Origin: Enterococcus sp. BWR-S5
Lineage (GTDB): Bacteria; Bacillota; Bacilli; Lactobacillales; Enterococcaceae
Direction: 5' to 3'
DNA: 64,000 bases
NCBI RefSeq assembly: GCF_016745255.1
Contig: NZ_JADOEQ010000002.1
Location: 372,001 to 436,000 of the forward strand
In this document: positions 36,038-46,270 of the stretch, piece after piece
Numbering within the stretch: position 1 is the stretch's first letter
How the letters are laid out: the number at the start of each line of letters is the position of its first letter
Program-made: the position numbers and the translations under genes
The notes under the pieces: model-generated
Told to the model about the DNA's origin: nothing
Databases searched by the model: none
Seen by the model: the letters and a program-made list of their open reading frames with translations, nothing else

Positions 36038-36778
36038 TATGAAATATTTTTTATTTTGTCGTCAAAAATAATATGTAGTTTCCCCTATTCAAAACACCCG
36101 TTTACTATTCAACTATTCTGTAAATCATTTAGAATAAACCGCTTTCTTCCCCATTTACGATTTTACCACATAAAAATAAATATTTTATTTCTATTTCATT
36201 AGAAAAATGATTAATTTAAAAAAATCACAAATAATATCAATTTAAATATCAGTCACCTCATGAATCAATATTTCCTTTTTCATATAGTTTATTAATTATT
36301 TGGGCAAGAAACAACAGCAACGCCCATTCCTTTCTTTTTGTACATCTCGACTTACAGAAATTACACAACTATAGGTCCTTGCATTCAGCTACTTTCATAT
36401 ATGGGTAAATAGAACATCGAAAGAAAGAGACTCTGACATTTGCATGTCCTAGCCTCTAAAAACCGAATATACAGCATCCTAAGCTTTATGTACTCCTAGA
36501 GAACCATGGCTAACGCCCCCGAACTATATTTCATTCGCTTTTGCTTTCTCAAAACGGAACACTATTAAACTGGAGCCTTTGGTTTCCAGACCGGAACACT
36601 CCTTCTCCATCAATTTCGTTGTAGAAGAAGCCTTGTCACGGCCTCATTTAATACTGAATATAGATTGAATGCAGTCATTTACAGTCTTTAGTAGTAGACT
36701 TTGCAAAGCTTTGTGTCTCTTTTACTTTAAAACAACTCGTATTTCTATGGTTACCTATGATAAGCAGCTTTTTTCTTC
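36038..36778. other. Gene-free AT-rich stretch
   Basis: About 740 nt with no convincing ORF. It includes a short palindrome TTTTG-TCGT-CAAAA at 36055-36068 just outside IR-R, and a possible hairpin GGGC...GCCC near 36302-36325. It may hold remains of the element that brought in the recombinase. I see nothing else. Confidence 0.5.
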
Positions 36779-37384
36779 TCATTGCTCCATTGCCAGCTCA
36801 TACAGCGGCAACAGCTGTTGGTAGGTTTCCAACATATATTCCCTTGCTTCTTCAGGATTTTCCAGTATCGCAGAACCTCTTTTAATGATTCGTCCGACTT
36901 GAAATTCTCCCTTCTTTATATTACAGAAACGAAGTAAGCCTCTTTCAACATCCGCCTCCATCAATTTTTCAATTTCAGGCTGTGTGTGATCCAAGGACAT
37001 ATAAAAATCTTCCGGCAAATGATCAAACAATTCCTGGTTATTCAAAAACGCCTCCGCAATTTTCTGCTCATTTTTAGGATTATCAATCAGAGACAACCAC
37101 ATAAAAACATAGTCAGGCCAAATGCCCAATTGAAAATGCGGCTCCATTTTGTATCCGCGTTTTTTCTGGCTTAGCGCTGACCATGTATTCTCCGGTGGAT
37201 AGGTTGTCCGCCGACGATGCTGAGCAATATGAACAAAAAGCTCCTTCTCAAGCTTTGTTCCCAGTTCTAATGCAAAGTAATCGTCTAATTCTTGAAAAAC
37301 CGGTTGTACCAACCGTCTAATCCCATCCATTCTTGCTTCCAGGCCTTCAATTTCAAATACTTCAAAACTTTTCTCTGTAAACAT
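36779..37384 (-). CDS. DUF1054 family protein (YktB-like)
   Basis: A 201-residue soluble protein. It begins FTEKSFEVFEIEGLEARMDGIR and includes HVAKH-like VHIAQHRRRTTYPPENTWSA and GYKMEPHFQLGIWPDYVFMWLSLIDNP, the recognised DUF1054/YktB pattern. Function unknown; the Bacillus member has a compact alpha/beta fold. ATG at 37384 behind a GGGGG site. Monocistronic. Confidence 0.88.
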   Translation of the reverse strand: MFTEKSFEVFEIEGLEARMDGIRRLVQPVFQELDDYFALELGTKLEKELFVHIAQHRRRTTYPPENTWSALSQKKRGYKMEPHFQLGIWPDYVFMWLSLIDNPKNEQKIAEAFLNNQELFDHLPEDFYMSLDHTQPEIEKLMEADVERGLLRFCNIKKGEFQVGRIIKRGSAILENPEEAREYMLETYQQLLPLYELAMEQ

Positions 37385-37683
37385 TAAAATGGAAATTCCC
37401 CCTTTGTTGATATAAGCAAGCTGACCCCATATAGTCCCTTATTATTCTAAGCCTTGAATAATTACATTTGCTTATTTTCTCGCATCCCATTTTCTATTGC
37501 GTATTACTATGCGAATCCATTTCTTAGTAAACTCAATAGTCCAACTAGTCAACTATCCATTTTTCATGCTTAAGAGTAACACCTCTCTAAAAGAAATACA
37601 ACTCCAATAATTATCACTTTTTTTAATATTTTGAGCACTTGAAGAGAAAATCTTTTTATGTTAATATGTAGTCGAACGATATA

Positions 37684-37716
37684 TAGCATAACTATATATA
37701 AAGAAACTATATATAA
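37684..37716 (+). promoter_or_regulatory. Repeats in the PadR promoter region
   Basis: AACTATATATAA occurs twice in tandem (37688-37699 and 37704-37715), overlapping the probable -10 region just upstream of padR. Each repeat is partly self-complementary. Such repeats are typical PadR autorepression sites. The rest of 37385-37683 shows nothing. Confidence 0.5.
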
Positions 37717-37727
37717 GGACTGATTCG

Positions 37728-38033
37728 ATGAATACACCTTTAACTGAGACGACCTATTACATTCTTCTCTCGCTGATAACACCTTTACATGGTTATGGCA
37801 TCATTAATAATGTAAAGGAGCTAAGTAACGGGCGAGTAAACCTGGCTGCCGGTACTCTATATGGCGCTTTAGAAACATTGAAAAAAAAGGGGTACATCGA
37901 ACTTTTTAAAGAGAGCAGTTTGAGAAAGAAAAAGGAGTATACACTGACAGAAGCAGGTCACAAAGCATTAGCAGAGGATTTCAAAAGATTAAAAGAACTC
38001 GTCGCTGTAAGCCAAGAAATATTAGGAGGGTAA
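37728..38033 (+). CDS. PadR-family transcriptional regulator
   Basis: A 101-residue winged-helix repressor: TETTYYILLSLITPLHGYGI, then RVNLAAGTLYGALETLKKKGYIELF and KEYTLTEAGHKAL. It is the short PadR type and likely represses its own operon. ATG follows AAGGAC. The DUF2812 gene starts 4 nt after its stop codon, with its AGGAGGG site inside the PadR end. Confidence 0.93.
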   Translation: MNTPLTETTYYILLSLITPLHGYGIINNVKELSNGRVNLAAGTLYGALETLKKKGYIELFKESSLRKKKEYTLTEAGHKALAEDFKRLKELVAVSQEILGG

Positions 38034-38037
38034 AACG

Positions 38038-38604
38038 ATGAACAGAATCAGAGTATGGCTGCCTGTAAAGTCCGAAGAAAATTGGTTAAATAAGTACGCT
38101 CAAAAAGGCTATCAACTTGAAACAATCACTCCTTTCCGCCTCTTTGTACCTTTAGAAATAAGAATATATAAATTTAAAAAAACACAGTACCAGCACCTTC
38201 ACTACAAAATTGATTACCGCTCCTTTGATTCAAAAGAAGCCTTCGCTGATTATTTGGCTCTTCTCAAGGAAGATGGCTGGGAGCATTTCAACCAGGATTT
38301 CAGCTATAACAATGTGACAAATGCCTTGTACTTTTATAATGTTACTGATCCTGCAAAAGTACTATTTTCAGATAACCAATCACAACAGGAACGAAGCTAT
38401 CGAGCATCGGCTGCTCTGCTAAAATGGAGTCTTCTGCCTTTTCTGGCAGCCCTTTTCCTTCCCTATTACCGGAACTTGCCGCCCGCAAACTCTTTCTTAT
38501 CATTCATTGGAAGATACTTCTTTGTGATAATTACTGTAGGTATGCTTCTCCTTGCTGCCTTTCTAAAAATTACCGAAGATAAAAAGAGACACATCCACCA
38601 ATAA
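38038..38604 (+). CDS. DUF2812 domain membrane protein
   Basis: A 188-residue protein. Residues 1-115 form a DUF2812 domain (WLPVKSEENWLNKYAQKGYQLETITPF; YKIDYRSFDSKEAFADYLALLKEDGWEHF). Two transmembrane helices follow at about 135-150 and 163-182. PadR-DUF2812 pairs are common in Firmicutes; the protein is thought to be the regulated target or a partner of the PadR repressor, role unknown. Confidence 0.88.
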   Translation: MNRIRVWLPVKSEENWLNKYAQKGYQLETITPFRLFVPLEIRIYKFKKTQYQHLHYKIDYRSFDSKEAFADYLALLKEDGWEHFNQDFSYNNVTNALYFYNVTDPAKVLFSDNQSQQERSYRASAALLKWSLLPFLAALFLPYYRNLPPANSFLSFIGRYFFVIITVGMLLLAAFLKITEDKKRHIHQ

Positions 38605-38747
38605 TAAAAAAAGGTGTCTGGGACAGAAATAAACATCCAACTCTTCTTACACCTAAAATCCGAATAAACGGTGATCCAAAAGCTGCACTACACTTCGTTT
38701 CGATCTCATCAAATGCTAAGCTCTAAAGAGCCAAGTCTTTGAAGGTC

Positions 38748-38818
38748 TTCAAAAATAAGGCGAATTATACTGAAAATGTGAGTAGCCATTTTCATATAAT
38801 TCGCCTTATTTCTTGAAG
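38748..38818. repeat. Long palindrome, possibly family A
   Basis: Arms of about 32 nt (CTTCAA..ATAAGGCGAATTATA..TGAAAATG and complement) around an 8-nt loop. The loop region (GAAAATGTGAGTAGCCATTTTC) resembles the centre of the family A repeats at 15985 and 54431. A TGGGACAGAAAT unit lies at about 38616. Confidence 0.6.
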
Positions 38819-38853
38819 CAAAACACTTTTGGCTCAGCCTCTTTTATTTATGA

Positions 38854-39630
38854 TTATACTTTCCTATAGGCAGACAATACCTTGTCCATTCGACCACCAT
38901 CAACTTTTAGTACTCCGCACACAGCCAGCCCAATCATGACAAGAACCTCTACTATATTATGAAGAAGAAATTCGGTTGGGTTAATCGCCGCTCTGGTAAA
39001 AAGAATTGAAAGACCTTCTACACCAAAGCTAAAAAATAGGGCGATTACTGTTAGCCACCAGAAGCCAATGGATGTAAACCGCCACATCACGATAAGCAGC
39101 CAGCTGTAGCCAACCCACACCGCTGCCACAGTGAGCAATTGTCTCAAATCCAGCTGTTGGTTGTAGCGTTGAATAACGACCATTAACACTCCTATCAGAA
39201 GGCTGATGGCACCTCCCGCTTTAAGCAATCTTTCCTCCTCTGTATATCTCCAAATAGAAAGAATCGCTCCTGCAATCATACAACCAACAACGACGATTAA
39301 CGACCAGGTAAACTTCTGAGTGTAGATGAAGTCAATTCCCAGACAAATCAGACCGCTGACTGTCAATGTACTCATAAACACTATATAAAGAACTTCCTGT
39401 ATATTTTTTCTTTTTAAACTGCTGACCATTTTTTTATCCCCTTTCAATAATGTATCTAAAGAGATTGAAAAAATTTCACTTAGCTGAATCAGGCTTTCAA
39501 TATCCGGATAGCTGCGTCCCACCTCCCAATTCGAAATCGTTTGTCTGGATACATGCATCTTGTCCGCCAGCTCCTGCTGTGTAAAATGATATTCCTGTCT
39601 TTTCTCTTTTAGTTTTTCCCCTAAATTCAT
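38854..39630 (-). CDS. XRE-family regulator with membrane domain
   Basis: A 258-residue protein. Residues 5-62 form a helix-turn-helix (HFTQQELADKMHVSRQTISNWEVGRSYPDIESL). Residues about 75-245 hold six hydrophobic segments. It is a membrane-tethered XRE regulator that may sense the envelope. ATG at 39630 follows AGAAGGAG. No co-transcribed partner is visible. Confidence 0.88.
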   Translation of the reverse strand: MNLGEKLKEKRQEYHFTQQELADKMHVSRQTISNWEVGRSYPDIESLIQLSEIFSISLDTLLKGDKKMVSSLKRKNIQEVLYIVFMSTLTVSGLICLGIDFIYTQKFTWSLIVVVGCMIAGAILSIWRYTEEERLLKAGGAISLLIGVLMVVIQRYNQQLDLRQLLTVAAVWVGYSWLLIVMWRFTSIGFWWLTVIALFFSFGVEGLSILFTRAAINPTEFLLHNIVEVLVMIGLAVCGVLKVDGGRMDKVLSAYRKV

Positions 39631-40061
39631 TTGTTGTCTCCTTCTGTTTTCACTATAAGAAAATCATACCATTTTCACAAGAAAAGAAAATAAGCAATAA
39701 CTGGAAACACCACGCAAAGATTCTAAGCATGTTGATATACCAGCGTTTTATCAGCAGGAAAAGAAACTTTCTTTTTAGAAAAAATCGAATCATTCACAAG
39801 GAAATATAATTAAAAAAGAGACTCGAAGCAGCAGATAAAGAACGATTCAGGCAATCGCTTCATCCATTCTTCGTCCCACAAAGTGCTCCACTGCCATCCT
39901 CAAACCAAATCATGACGGTTGTATCTAAAGATAATAATTGCTGATTTCTGTATGCGATCTTTTTTATTCCTATAGAAGGAAAATGTATAATATTCGGTCT
40001 CCTATCTATTGATAAAAACAGCTTGATTGTAAGCTATACTTGTTCCCCACCCTATATTTTA

Positions 40062-40107
40062 TGCATATTTTATTACTAAATTACATATTTTTGCATATTT
40101 ATTTACA
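40062..40107 (+). promoter_or_regulatory. Candidate ArgR-binding sites upstream of argG
   Basis: TGCATATTTTATTACT (40062-40077) and TGCATATTTATTTACA (40092-40107) are 30 bp apart in direct orientation, just upstream of the -35 element. They loosely fit the AT-rich ARG box. The rest of 39631-40061 holds no visible gene. Confidence 0.45.
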
Positions 40108-40114
40108 AAAATGG

Positions 40115-40143
40115 TTGCTTTTTGAATTTTCAGGTGCTATGAT
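40115..40143 (+). promoter_or_regulatory. argG promoter
   Basis: TTGCTT (40115-40120), 17-nt spacer, TATGAT (40138-40143), 45 nt before the start codon. Confidence 0.6.
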
Positions 40144-40187
40144 AGATTCAATTCAATTTTGAGATTAAGCAAGGGGTGCATGTTTTG

Positions 40188-41393
40188 ATGAAAGAAAAAG
40201 TAGTTTTAGCATATTCCGGAGGGCTTGATACCTCCGTAGCAGTTAAATGGTTAGTAGATGAAGGGTATGATGTCATTGCCTGCTGTCTGGATGTCGGTGA
40301 GAAGAAAGATTTGGAATTTATCAAGAATAAGGCCTTATCGGTAGGTGCTTCGGCATCCTACACCATTGATGCCAAAGAAGAATTTGCTCAGGAGTTTGCC
40401 TTGATTGCATTACAGGGACACACCTTCTATGAGCAGTCCTATCCTCTGGTATCTGCATTATCCAGACCGTTGATTGCGAAAAAGCTTGTTGAGCTGGCGA
40501 ACGAAACAGGTGCCACAACTATCGCTCACGGCTGTACCGGTAAAGGAAATGACCAAGTACGGTTTGAAGTAGCGATTAATGCCTTAGCACCAAATATCAA
40601 GGTTATTGCTCCTGTACGGGAGTGGAAATGGTCTAGGGAAGAAGAAATCAAGTATGCGTTGGAAAAAGGTGTTCCTGTTCCGGCCGACTTGGATAATCCT
40701 TATTCTGTGGATCAAAATCTTTGGGGCAGAGCAAATGAATGCGGCATTTTAGAAGATCCATGGGCAACACCTCCTGAAGGGGCTTATGAGCTGACTGCCA
40801 GCTTGGAAAAAACGCCGGATCAAGCAGATATTATTGAGCTGACTTTTGTTGAAGGCGTACCAACAGCCGTCAATGGAGAAGAAATGCTTCTATCAGAACT
40901 GATTCTTCACCTAAATGATTTGGCTGGAAAACACGGCGTTGGTCGGATTGACCATGTTGAGAATCGGCTCGTCGGTATCAAGTCTCGGGAAGTATACGAA
41001 TGCCCGGCAGCTATCACGTTAATGACCGCACATAAAGAGTTGGAAGACCTGACATTTGTACGTGAGGTTGCTCATTTTAAACCAATCATTGAAAACCAAT
41101 TATCACAGGTCATTTATGATGGCTTATGGTTTAATCCGTTAACCGATGCACTCATTGCATTCCTGAAATCTACACAGAAATATGTTAATGGTGTTGTTCG
41201 GGTAAAACTTTTCAAAGGACATGCCATCGTAGAAGGCAGAAAATCAGCGAATAGTCTCTATAACGAAGACTTGGCGACCTATACATCAGCAGATACCTTC
41301 GATCAGGATGCGGCAATTGGTTTCATTAAATTATGGGGATTGCCAACTAAGGTTCACGCTGAGGTCCAAAAAAAGGTAAACAAAGAAGAATAG
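40188..41393 (+). CDS. argG: Argininosuccinate synthase
   Basis: A 401-residue enzyme joining citrulline and aspartate with ATP in arginine synthesis. The N-terminal ATP-binding segment [18 protein letters not shown] is intact, as are [13 protein letters not shown] and [25 protein letters not shown] at 40188 is chosen, 11 nt after AAGGGG. argH follows after a 281-nt gap that contains a terminator. Confidence 0.97.
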   Translation: MKEKVVLAYSGGLDTSVAVKWLVDEGYDVIACCLDVGEKKDLEFIKNKALSVGASASYTIDAKEEFAQEFALIALQGHTFYEQSYPLVSALSRPLIAKKLVELANETGATTIAHGCTGKGNDQVRFEVAINALAPNIKVIAPVREWKWSREEEIKYALEKGVPVPADLDNPYSVDQNLWGRANECGILEDPWATPPEGAYELTASLEKTPDQADIIELTFVEGVPTAVNGEEMLLSELILHLNDLAGKHGVGRIDHVENRLVGIKSREVYECPAAITLMTAHKELEDLTFVREVAHFKPIIENQLSQVIYDGLWFNPLTDALIAFLKSTQKYVNGVVRVKLFKGHAIVEGRKSANSLYNEDLATYTSADTFDQDAAIGFIKLWGLPTKVHAEVQKKVNKEE

Positions 41394-41516
41394 CATGTGT
41401 TTATAGAGAAATCCCCTTCACTGTGCGCGGTGAACAAGGGCATTCAACACAGGTTTTCGATACTTGCTTTTAGAGACACTCCTTTTGTTCTGCGGAATGA
41501 AATAAAGAGTGCAGCA

Positions 41517-41580
41517 AGGCTTTCATCAAGAATCACCTTCCCTTTGGATTGTAGCTTTGTGCTAAAGGGAAAGTGATTAC
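41517..41580 (+). promoter_or_regulatory. Hairpin between argG and argH
   Basis: ATCACCTTCCCTTT (41531-41544) pairs with AAAGGGAAAGTGAT (41564-41577). Another hairpin (CCCCTTCAC/GGTGAACAAGGG, 41412-41440) lies upstream and a terminator downstream. The set looks like a regulated intercistronic region or a transcript-processing site. Confidence 0.45.
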
Positions 41581-41600
41581 CCCTAAGTAATGAATAGATA

Positions 41601-41645
41601 GACGGTTCGTCGATGAAACAGGAATAGATGAACCGTCTTTTTTTA
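41601..41645 (+). terminator. Terminator between argG and argH
   Basis: Stem GACGGTTC / GAACCGTC followed by eight T, about 30 nt before the argH start. It would act either as the argG terminator or as an attenuator for argH. Confidence 0.8.
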
Positions 41646-41674
41646 GCAAAACAAATCATATTGAGGTGACAATC

Positions 41675-43054
41675 ATGAAAAAATTATGGGGCGGACGTTT
41701 TGAAGGAAAAAGCGAGAGTTGGATTGATGAATTCGGTGCTTCTATCTCCTTCGATCAGGCGTTGGCAGCACAGGATATCCAAGGAAGTCTTGCTCACGTA
41801 AAAATGCTTGGGCACACTGGCATCATCAGTGAATCCGAAGCAGAAACAATCAAAAACGGTTTACTGGCTGTTCAAAAAAAATTGGCAAATAATGAGCTGA
41901 CCTTCAGTGTTGAAAATGAAGATATTCATTTAAATATCGAAACCTTTCTTCATCAGGAAATCGGTGCGGTAGCCGGCAAGCTCCATACCGGTCGGAGTCG
42001 AAATGATCAGGTTGCTACAGATATGCACTTATATTTGAAAATGATTGTGCAACAAACCATTGAAAAAATTCATACCTTCCGTCATGTGTTGGTGGAAAAA
42101 GCAGACAAGCATATTGAAACAATCATGCCGGGCTACACACATCTGCAACATGCACAGCCAATTTCCTTTGCACATCATTTAATGGCTTATTATGGTATGT
42201 TGACAAGAGACCAAGAACGCTTTACAGAGAGTATGAAGCGAATCGACATCTCACCGTTGGGTTGTGCTGCGTTAGCGGGAACCACCTTCCCAATTGATAG
42301 AGAATACTCTGCTGAAGAGCTGGGCTTCTCAGCTATCTATGAAAATAGTTTAGATGGCGTCAGCGATCGAGATTTTATCTTGGAATTTTTGAGCAATAGT
42401 TCAATTTTAATGATGCACCTGACACGATTTTGTGAGGAACTGATTTTATGGTGCAGCCATGAATTTCAGTTTATCGAATTAACCGATACCTTCTCTACAG
42501 GCAGCTCAATTATGCCGCAAAAGAAGAATCCGGATATGGCTGAGCTGATTCGAGGAAAGTCAGGACGTGTTTTTGGTAACTTGTTTGGTCTATTAACTGT
42601 ATTGAAGGGGCTCCCTCTTGCTTATAACAAGGATTTACAGGAGGACAAGGAAGGTATGATTGATACTGCCCATACCATCTTAACCAGTCTGGATATCATG
42701 GCAGGGATGATTGACACCATGAAGATCAATGAAGAAATCATGGAAAAATCGACAGAAAAAGATTTCTCTAATGCAACCGAGCTGGCTGATTATTTAGCAA
42801 CTAAAGGAATGCCTTTCAGACAAGCACACGAAGTAGTTGGCAAGCTCGTTCTGGAATGTACTAAGAAAGGTATCTATCTACAAGAGGTTCCTTTAGAAGA
42901 CTATCAGAGTGTTACACCTTTGATTGAACAGGATATCTATACCGCATTGGCTTCTCGAACAGCCGTTGAACGTCGAAACTCTCTAGGCGGCACCGGCTTC
43001 AAGCAGGTCAAAGCCGCCGTGAACAAAGCTGCAGCCCAACTAGCAGCAGAATAA
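41675..43054 (+). CDS. argH: Argininosuccinate lyase
   Basis: A 459-residue fumarase-superfamily enzyme that releases fumarate to give arginine. It begins [16 protein letters not shown]. Signatures: [12 protein letters not shown] (substrate binding), [14 protein letters not shown] and the mobile [20 protein letters not shown] loop with the catalytic Ser. ATG at 41675 behind GAGGTG; the frame is open from GTG 41666. Confidence 0.97.
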   Translation: MKKLWGGRFEGKSESWIDEFGASISFDQALAAQDIQGSLAHVKMLGHTGIISESEAETIKNGLLAVQKKLANNELTFSVENEDIHLNIETFLHQEIGAVAGKLHTGRSRNDQVATDMHLYLKMIVQQTIEKIHTFRHVLVEKADKHIETIMPGYTHLQHAQPISFAHHLMAYYGMLTRDQERFTESMKRIDISPLGCAALAGTTFPIDREYSAEELGFSAIYENSLDGVSDRDFILEFLSNSSILMMHLTRFCEELILWCSHEFQFIELTDTFSTGSSIMPQKKNPDMAELIRGKSGRVFGNLFGLLTVLKGLPLAYNKDLQEDKEGMIDTAHTILTSLDIMAGMIDTMKINEEIMEKSTEKDFSNATELADYLATKGMPFRQAHEVVGKLVLECTKKGIYLQEVPLEDYQSVTPLIEQDIYTALASRTAVERRNSLGGTGFKQVKAAVNKAAAQLAAE

Positions 43055-43055
43055 G

Positions 43056-43105
43056 GAAAAAAGAGCGAGATTCCCTCCGATAGGAGGTGTTATCTCGCTC
43101 TTTTT
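43056..43105. terminator. Bidirectional terminator between argH and dps
   Basis: Stem AAAAAGAGCGAGAT / ATCTCGCTCTTTTT with an inner CTCC/GGAG hairpin. Confidence 0.9.
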
Positions 43106-43132
43106 CCAGCTATTTATCGTTTAAAGTCTTAA

Positions 43133-43621
43133 TTATCTGGTTTTAGTACGTGTATCTGCATCGACTCCAGGTGCTTTGCCCAGTTTGGCTTGAAGCATCC
43201 AGATTTTCTTTTCGATATCTGTTTTGTTGGCGATAAAAATATCTTGTGTTGAATCGTCGCCTTCATCACCGGAAACATCGATTCCTTTTTGGTATAGATC
43301 AGCTAAGTAGCGGTAACCCTCTACTAATTTTTCCATACGTTCCGGAATTGTGCGATCCCAGTTACCAACTTCGTCTTCGATTCCTGTATTATCCGCAAAT
43401 TCTCTTAATGTAGAATAAGGAGAGCCATCCAACGTAATCAGACGCTCAGAAACCACATCTAATTGGTCATTGATTTCGTCCATGAATTCGTCCATCAATG
43501 GGTGTAGTGTCAAAAATTCAGGTCCGCGCATATACCAATGTGTTTGATGGATAACTACAGAAAACTGACTTAAGTCTGCAACCAACTGATTCAATACTTC
43601 TTTTGTTTGTTCAAATTTCAT
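43133..43621 (-). CDS. dps: Dps-family ferritin-like protein
   Basis: A 162-residue four-helix ferritin-like protein. The inter-subunit ferroxidase ligands are visible in HQTHWYMRGPEFLTLHPLMDEFMDEINDQLD (His, His, Asp, Glu). Dps dodecamers oxidise and store iron and protect against peroxide. ATG at 43621 behind AGGAGGATG. Monocistronic. No clear PerR box was seen upstream. Confidence 0.93.
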   Translation of the reverse strand: MKFEQTKEVLNQLVADLSQFSVVIHQTHWYMRGPEFLTLHPLMDEFMDEINDQLDVVSERLITLDGSPYSTLREFADNTGIEDEVGNWDRTIPERMEKLVEGYRYLADLYQKGIDVSGDEGDDSTQDIFIANKTDIEKKIWMLQAKLGKAPGVDADTRTKTR

Positions 43622-43805
43622 TTCTTCATCCTCCTGCTTCTATTATGAATAAGACGAAATAAACAATTATCACTCTTTGTGTACGGCTTATTTCGCACGA
43701 TTCATATACCTAATATTCTATATTAACATTGTATTATGAAATGACGCGAATGTACAACAAAATCACTCAAAATTAGAATATTTATTTTTTGATAATAATT
43801 ATATT

Positions 43806-44654
43806 CTAGTTAGAACTGCTGCTTGAGGATTCTTGTACAGAAGATTCTTCCGTACTTTCCTGAGCTTCCTTCAATAAATCATCAATTGCGTCTTTCAACT
43901 CGTCATCTGAGGTTTCTTCATCCAACGCCGGTTGACTGTACAAGTCATCTAATAGCTCGTTCATCACTTCATCAGTGACCTCATTCAACGCTTCGTCCAG
44001 CTCCTCCGGTTTTTCTGTACCGGAGATAAAGGCCATGAAAATATTGGAGACTACTTCTTCCTGATCCTTTGGAATAAACCACTTTCCTTTTTCCTTTTCT
44101 AATTTCAAATCCATCTCAATCGAGTCATTCTCAATTTTTATTACCTGTATTCGCTCGGTTAGAATAGTAATCGCTGATTGCAGCGTCTCTTCTCCATTCA
44201 GCTCCTCCTCTGTCATTTCAGCCGTTTCGCTTGCTTCTCTAATCAAAGTACGCGTCATTTCTTTAACTGCATTAACCAAATCCAGACCTGTAATGAAATA
44301 GGTGATGGTGGCGCCATTCTTCTCTTCTTTGATTCCAGCAACCTTAAAGTTGGTCTTCTCTCTCATTTGTTTCAATAATTCCTGCGTCAAGCCGGTTACA
44401 TCTCGTTCAGATACTGCTTCATCGCTTTCTAAAAGACCTTCTAAAAAGTCGTCCTCAAATTTCTCCGCATTTTTATCCAGCTCTTCCCCGGTTTTTGCTC
44501 CATCTTCAAAGGCATCAGCGAACTCATTTGTCCGTTCCTGATAGATTAGCCGATCAATTAACAGCTCCCCTGCCTCTTCAGCGGGAATGGCCTTATTACA
44601 GCCAGTAAGCAGAAGTGCAGCAAAAGCAATCATAAGTACCATTGTTTTCTTCAT
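43806..44654 (-). CDS. Acidic lipoprotein of unknown function
   Basis: A 282-residue lipoprotein: signal peptide with lipobox LTGC (cysteine near residue 19). The mature part is very acidic, rich in Glu and Asp, with a DUF5105-like look in the middle (NGATITYFITGLDLV; IEMDLKLEKEKGKWFIPKDQEEV), and ends in a Ser-rich tail. ATG at 44654 is chosen because the upstream ATG at 44672 lies within the GGAGGA site. Function unknown. Confidence 0.8.
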   Translation of the reverse strand: MKKTMVLMIAFAALLLTGCNKAIPAEEAGELLIDRLIYQERTNEFADAFEDGAKTGEELDKNAEKFEDDFLEGLLESDEAVSERDVTGLTQELLKQMREKTNFKVAGIKEEKNGATITYFITGLDLVNAVKEMTRTLIREASETAEMTEEELNGEETLQSAITILTERIQVIKIENDSIEMDLKLEKEKGKWFIPKDQEEVVSNIFMAFISGTEKPEELDEALNEVTDEVMNELLDDLYSQPALDEETSDDELKDAIDDLLKEAQESTEESSVQESSSSSSN

Positions 44655-44804
44655 ATGTGTGTTTTCCTCCATCTATGTACTCTGTCTTCAGTGTTTTTCC
44701 CAATTGCTTCTTATACTCTATTATTCCTAAAAGATTCAGAAAAGTCTACCTGAAATAAAAAAATTCACAATTTTTGCGTATTTTCTTTTGAAGGGAGGAA
44801 ATAA

Positions 44805-45500
44805 ATGACACCTATCGTACCATTCATTTTGGGATGTTGTCTGGGATCGTTCTTTTGTCTGATAGCTGAACGAATGCCGAAAGGAGAATCAATTCTGCTG
44901 CCGGCTTCTCACTGCCCTTATTGCAGCCATCGACTTGCTTTTTATGAACTGATTCCATTGCTGTCTATCATGACCCAAAAATTCCAATGCCGAGCTTGCT
45001 CGGCACAACTTCCAATCATCTATTTTATCAGCGAACTGGTAAGCGGGTTACTCACTATTTTCTGCTTTACTCAGGGCTTTCATCTCACCTCCCTTTATTC
45101 CTTTTTATTTTTGAGCATGGGATTGCTGCTCTCGCTGACCGACAGCTTTTATTTGATTGTTGAGCCGAAAATTTTATATTTCTTTTTTTCTGTTTTACTT
45201 CTTTGGCACCTCTGGTTTTCACTACCTATCCACCTTTGGAGCTGCCTTGCCATTACCGGATTTCTTTATGCACTAAATTGCCTTCACCCTCATTCGATTG
45301 GAGGTGGAGATATCTTATTGTTAGCTTGTTGGAGTCTGCTGCTGGGATGGGAGTCTATATTGCTCCTCCTATTTGCAGCCAGTACAAGTGCACTGTTTTA
45401 CTCCCTACTTCAATGGTGCTGCTTTCGTAGCAGGGTTCAGAAGCTGCCCTTTGTTCCTTTTCTGACGATTGGTCTATTTATTGTATTTCTATTTAGATAA
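44805..45500 (+). CDS. Type 4 prepilin peptidase (A24 family)
   Basis: A 231-residue membrane protease of the ComC/PilD type. The N-terminal zinc-binding part has CPYC (about residues 38-41) and CRAC (about 65-68). The C-terminal part has six or so helices and the catalytic Asp pair, one in SLTDSFYLIVEPK and one in SIGGGDILLLA. It cuts and methylates competence pseudopilins (ComGC type). No com genes are adjacent. Confidence 0.9.
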   Translation: MTPIVPFILGCCLGSFFCLIAERMPKGESILLPASHCPYCSHRLAFYELIPLLSIMTQKFQCRACSAQLPIIYFISELVSGLLTIFCFTQGFHLTSLYSFLFLSMGLLLSLTDSFYLIVEPKILYFFFSVLLLWHLWFSLPIHLWSCLAITGFLYALNCLHPHSIGGGDILLLACWSLLLGWESILLLLFAASTSALFYSLLQWCCFRSRVQKLPFVPFLTIGLFIVFLFR

Positions 45501-45606
45501 GGCAAAAGATATATAGAAAAATAGAACATCCATATCAACCAGAGGTCGGAATAAAAGCAATCGGCTTCGAGATGTCAGTTTCACCATTTCCCCTTGTTGA
45601 GATGCG

Positions 45607-45642
45607 AAAAGAGTTTGGGACTGAAATAAAGTCCCAAACTCT
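45607..45642 (-). terminator. Terminator of msrA, TGGGACT-type repeat
   Basis: Minus-strand stem GAGTTTGGGACT / AGTCCCAAACTC followed by TTTTCG. It is similar in core to the element at 13343. Confidence 0.8.
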
Positions 45643-45673
45643 CAAGCAATCCAAGCAAACAATTGATTCTTAT

Positions 45674-46204
45674 CTATTTTTTCCAGTTGTCTTTGATAAA
45701 TTTAGCCCGGCCGGAGCCTTGTCTATATAGGTTGTAGTGCAGACTGTTCTTCCGATAATAATCCTGATGATACTCCTCAGCAGGATAAAACGGCTGTGCC
45801 GGTTCTATTTTTGTGACGATTGGTTTAGTGAATCGACCACTACTCTGCAGCGCTGCTTTTGAAGCCTCTGCCGTCTTCTTCTGCTTCTCACTCATATAAA
45901 AAATTACCGGACGATAGGAATCTCCTCTATCCGCAAACTGCCCAAGTGCATCTGTTGGGTCTGTTTGCTGCCAATACGTAGCTACCAAATCCTTATAGGA
46001 TAAAATCGTTGGGTCAAAGGTAATTTCAACCGCTTCTGTGTGACCAGTTGTTCCAGTGGTCACCTGTTCGTAGGTCGGATTTTCTACATGTCCGCCTGTA
46101 TAACCAGAAATAACAGAAATCACACCAGGCTGTTCGTCAAATGGATGAACCATACACCAAAAACAGCCACCAGCAAAAATGGCTTTTTCATACTGAGTAT
46201 CCAT
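45674..46204 (-). CDS. msrA: Peptide methionine sulfoxide reductase MsrA
   Basis: A 176-residue oxidative-damage repair enzyme that reduces methionine-S-sulfoxide. The catalytic GGCFWC motif is at residues 11-16 of the chosen start; [23 protein letters not shown] and [12 protein letters not shown] are conserved. ATG at 46204 follows GGAGGG; a longer frame starts at 46246. No MsrB domain is fused. Confidence 0.96.
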   Translation of the reverse strand: MDTQYEKAIFAGGCFWCMVHPFDEQPGVISVISGYTGGHVENPTYEQVTTGTTGHTEAVEITFDPTILSYKDLVATYWQQTDPTDALGQFADRGDSYRPVIFYMSEKQKKTAEASKAALQSSGRFTKPIVTKIEPAQPFYPAEEYHQDYYRKNSLHYNLYRQGSGRAKFIKDNWKK

Positions 46205-46270
46205 ACTCTTCCCTCCACTCTTTTCTTCATCATACCCCCTTTTCAAAAAGAAAAACAGTTAGGTGCATTC

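Noticed and set aside
41412-41440. T-box riboswitch before argH
   Set aside because: The hairpin has a GCGCGGTG segment, but the conserved T-box sequence and specifier-loop layout are missing.
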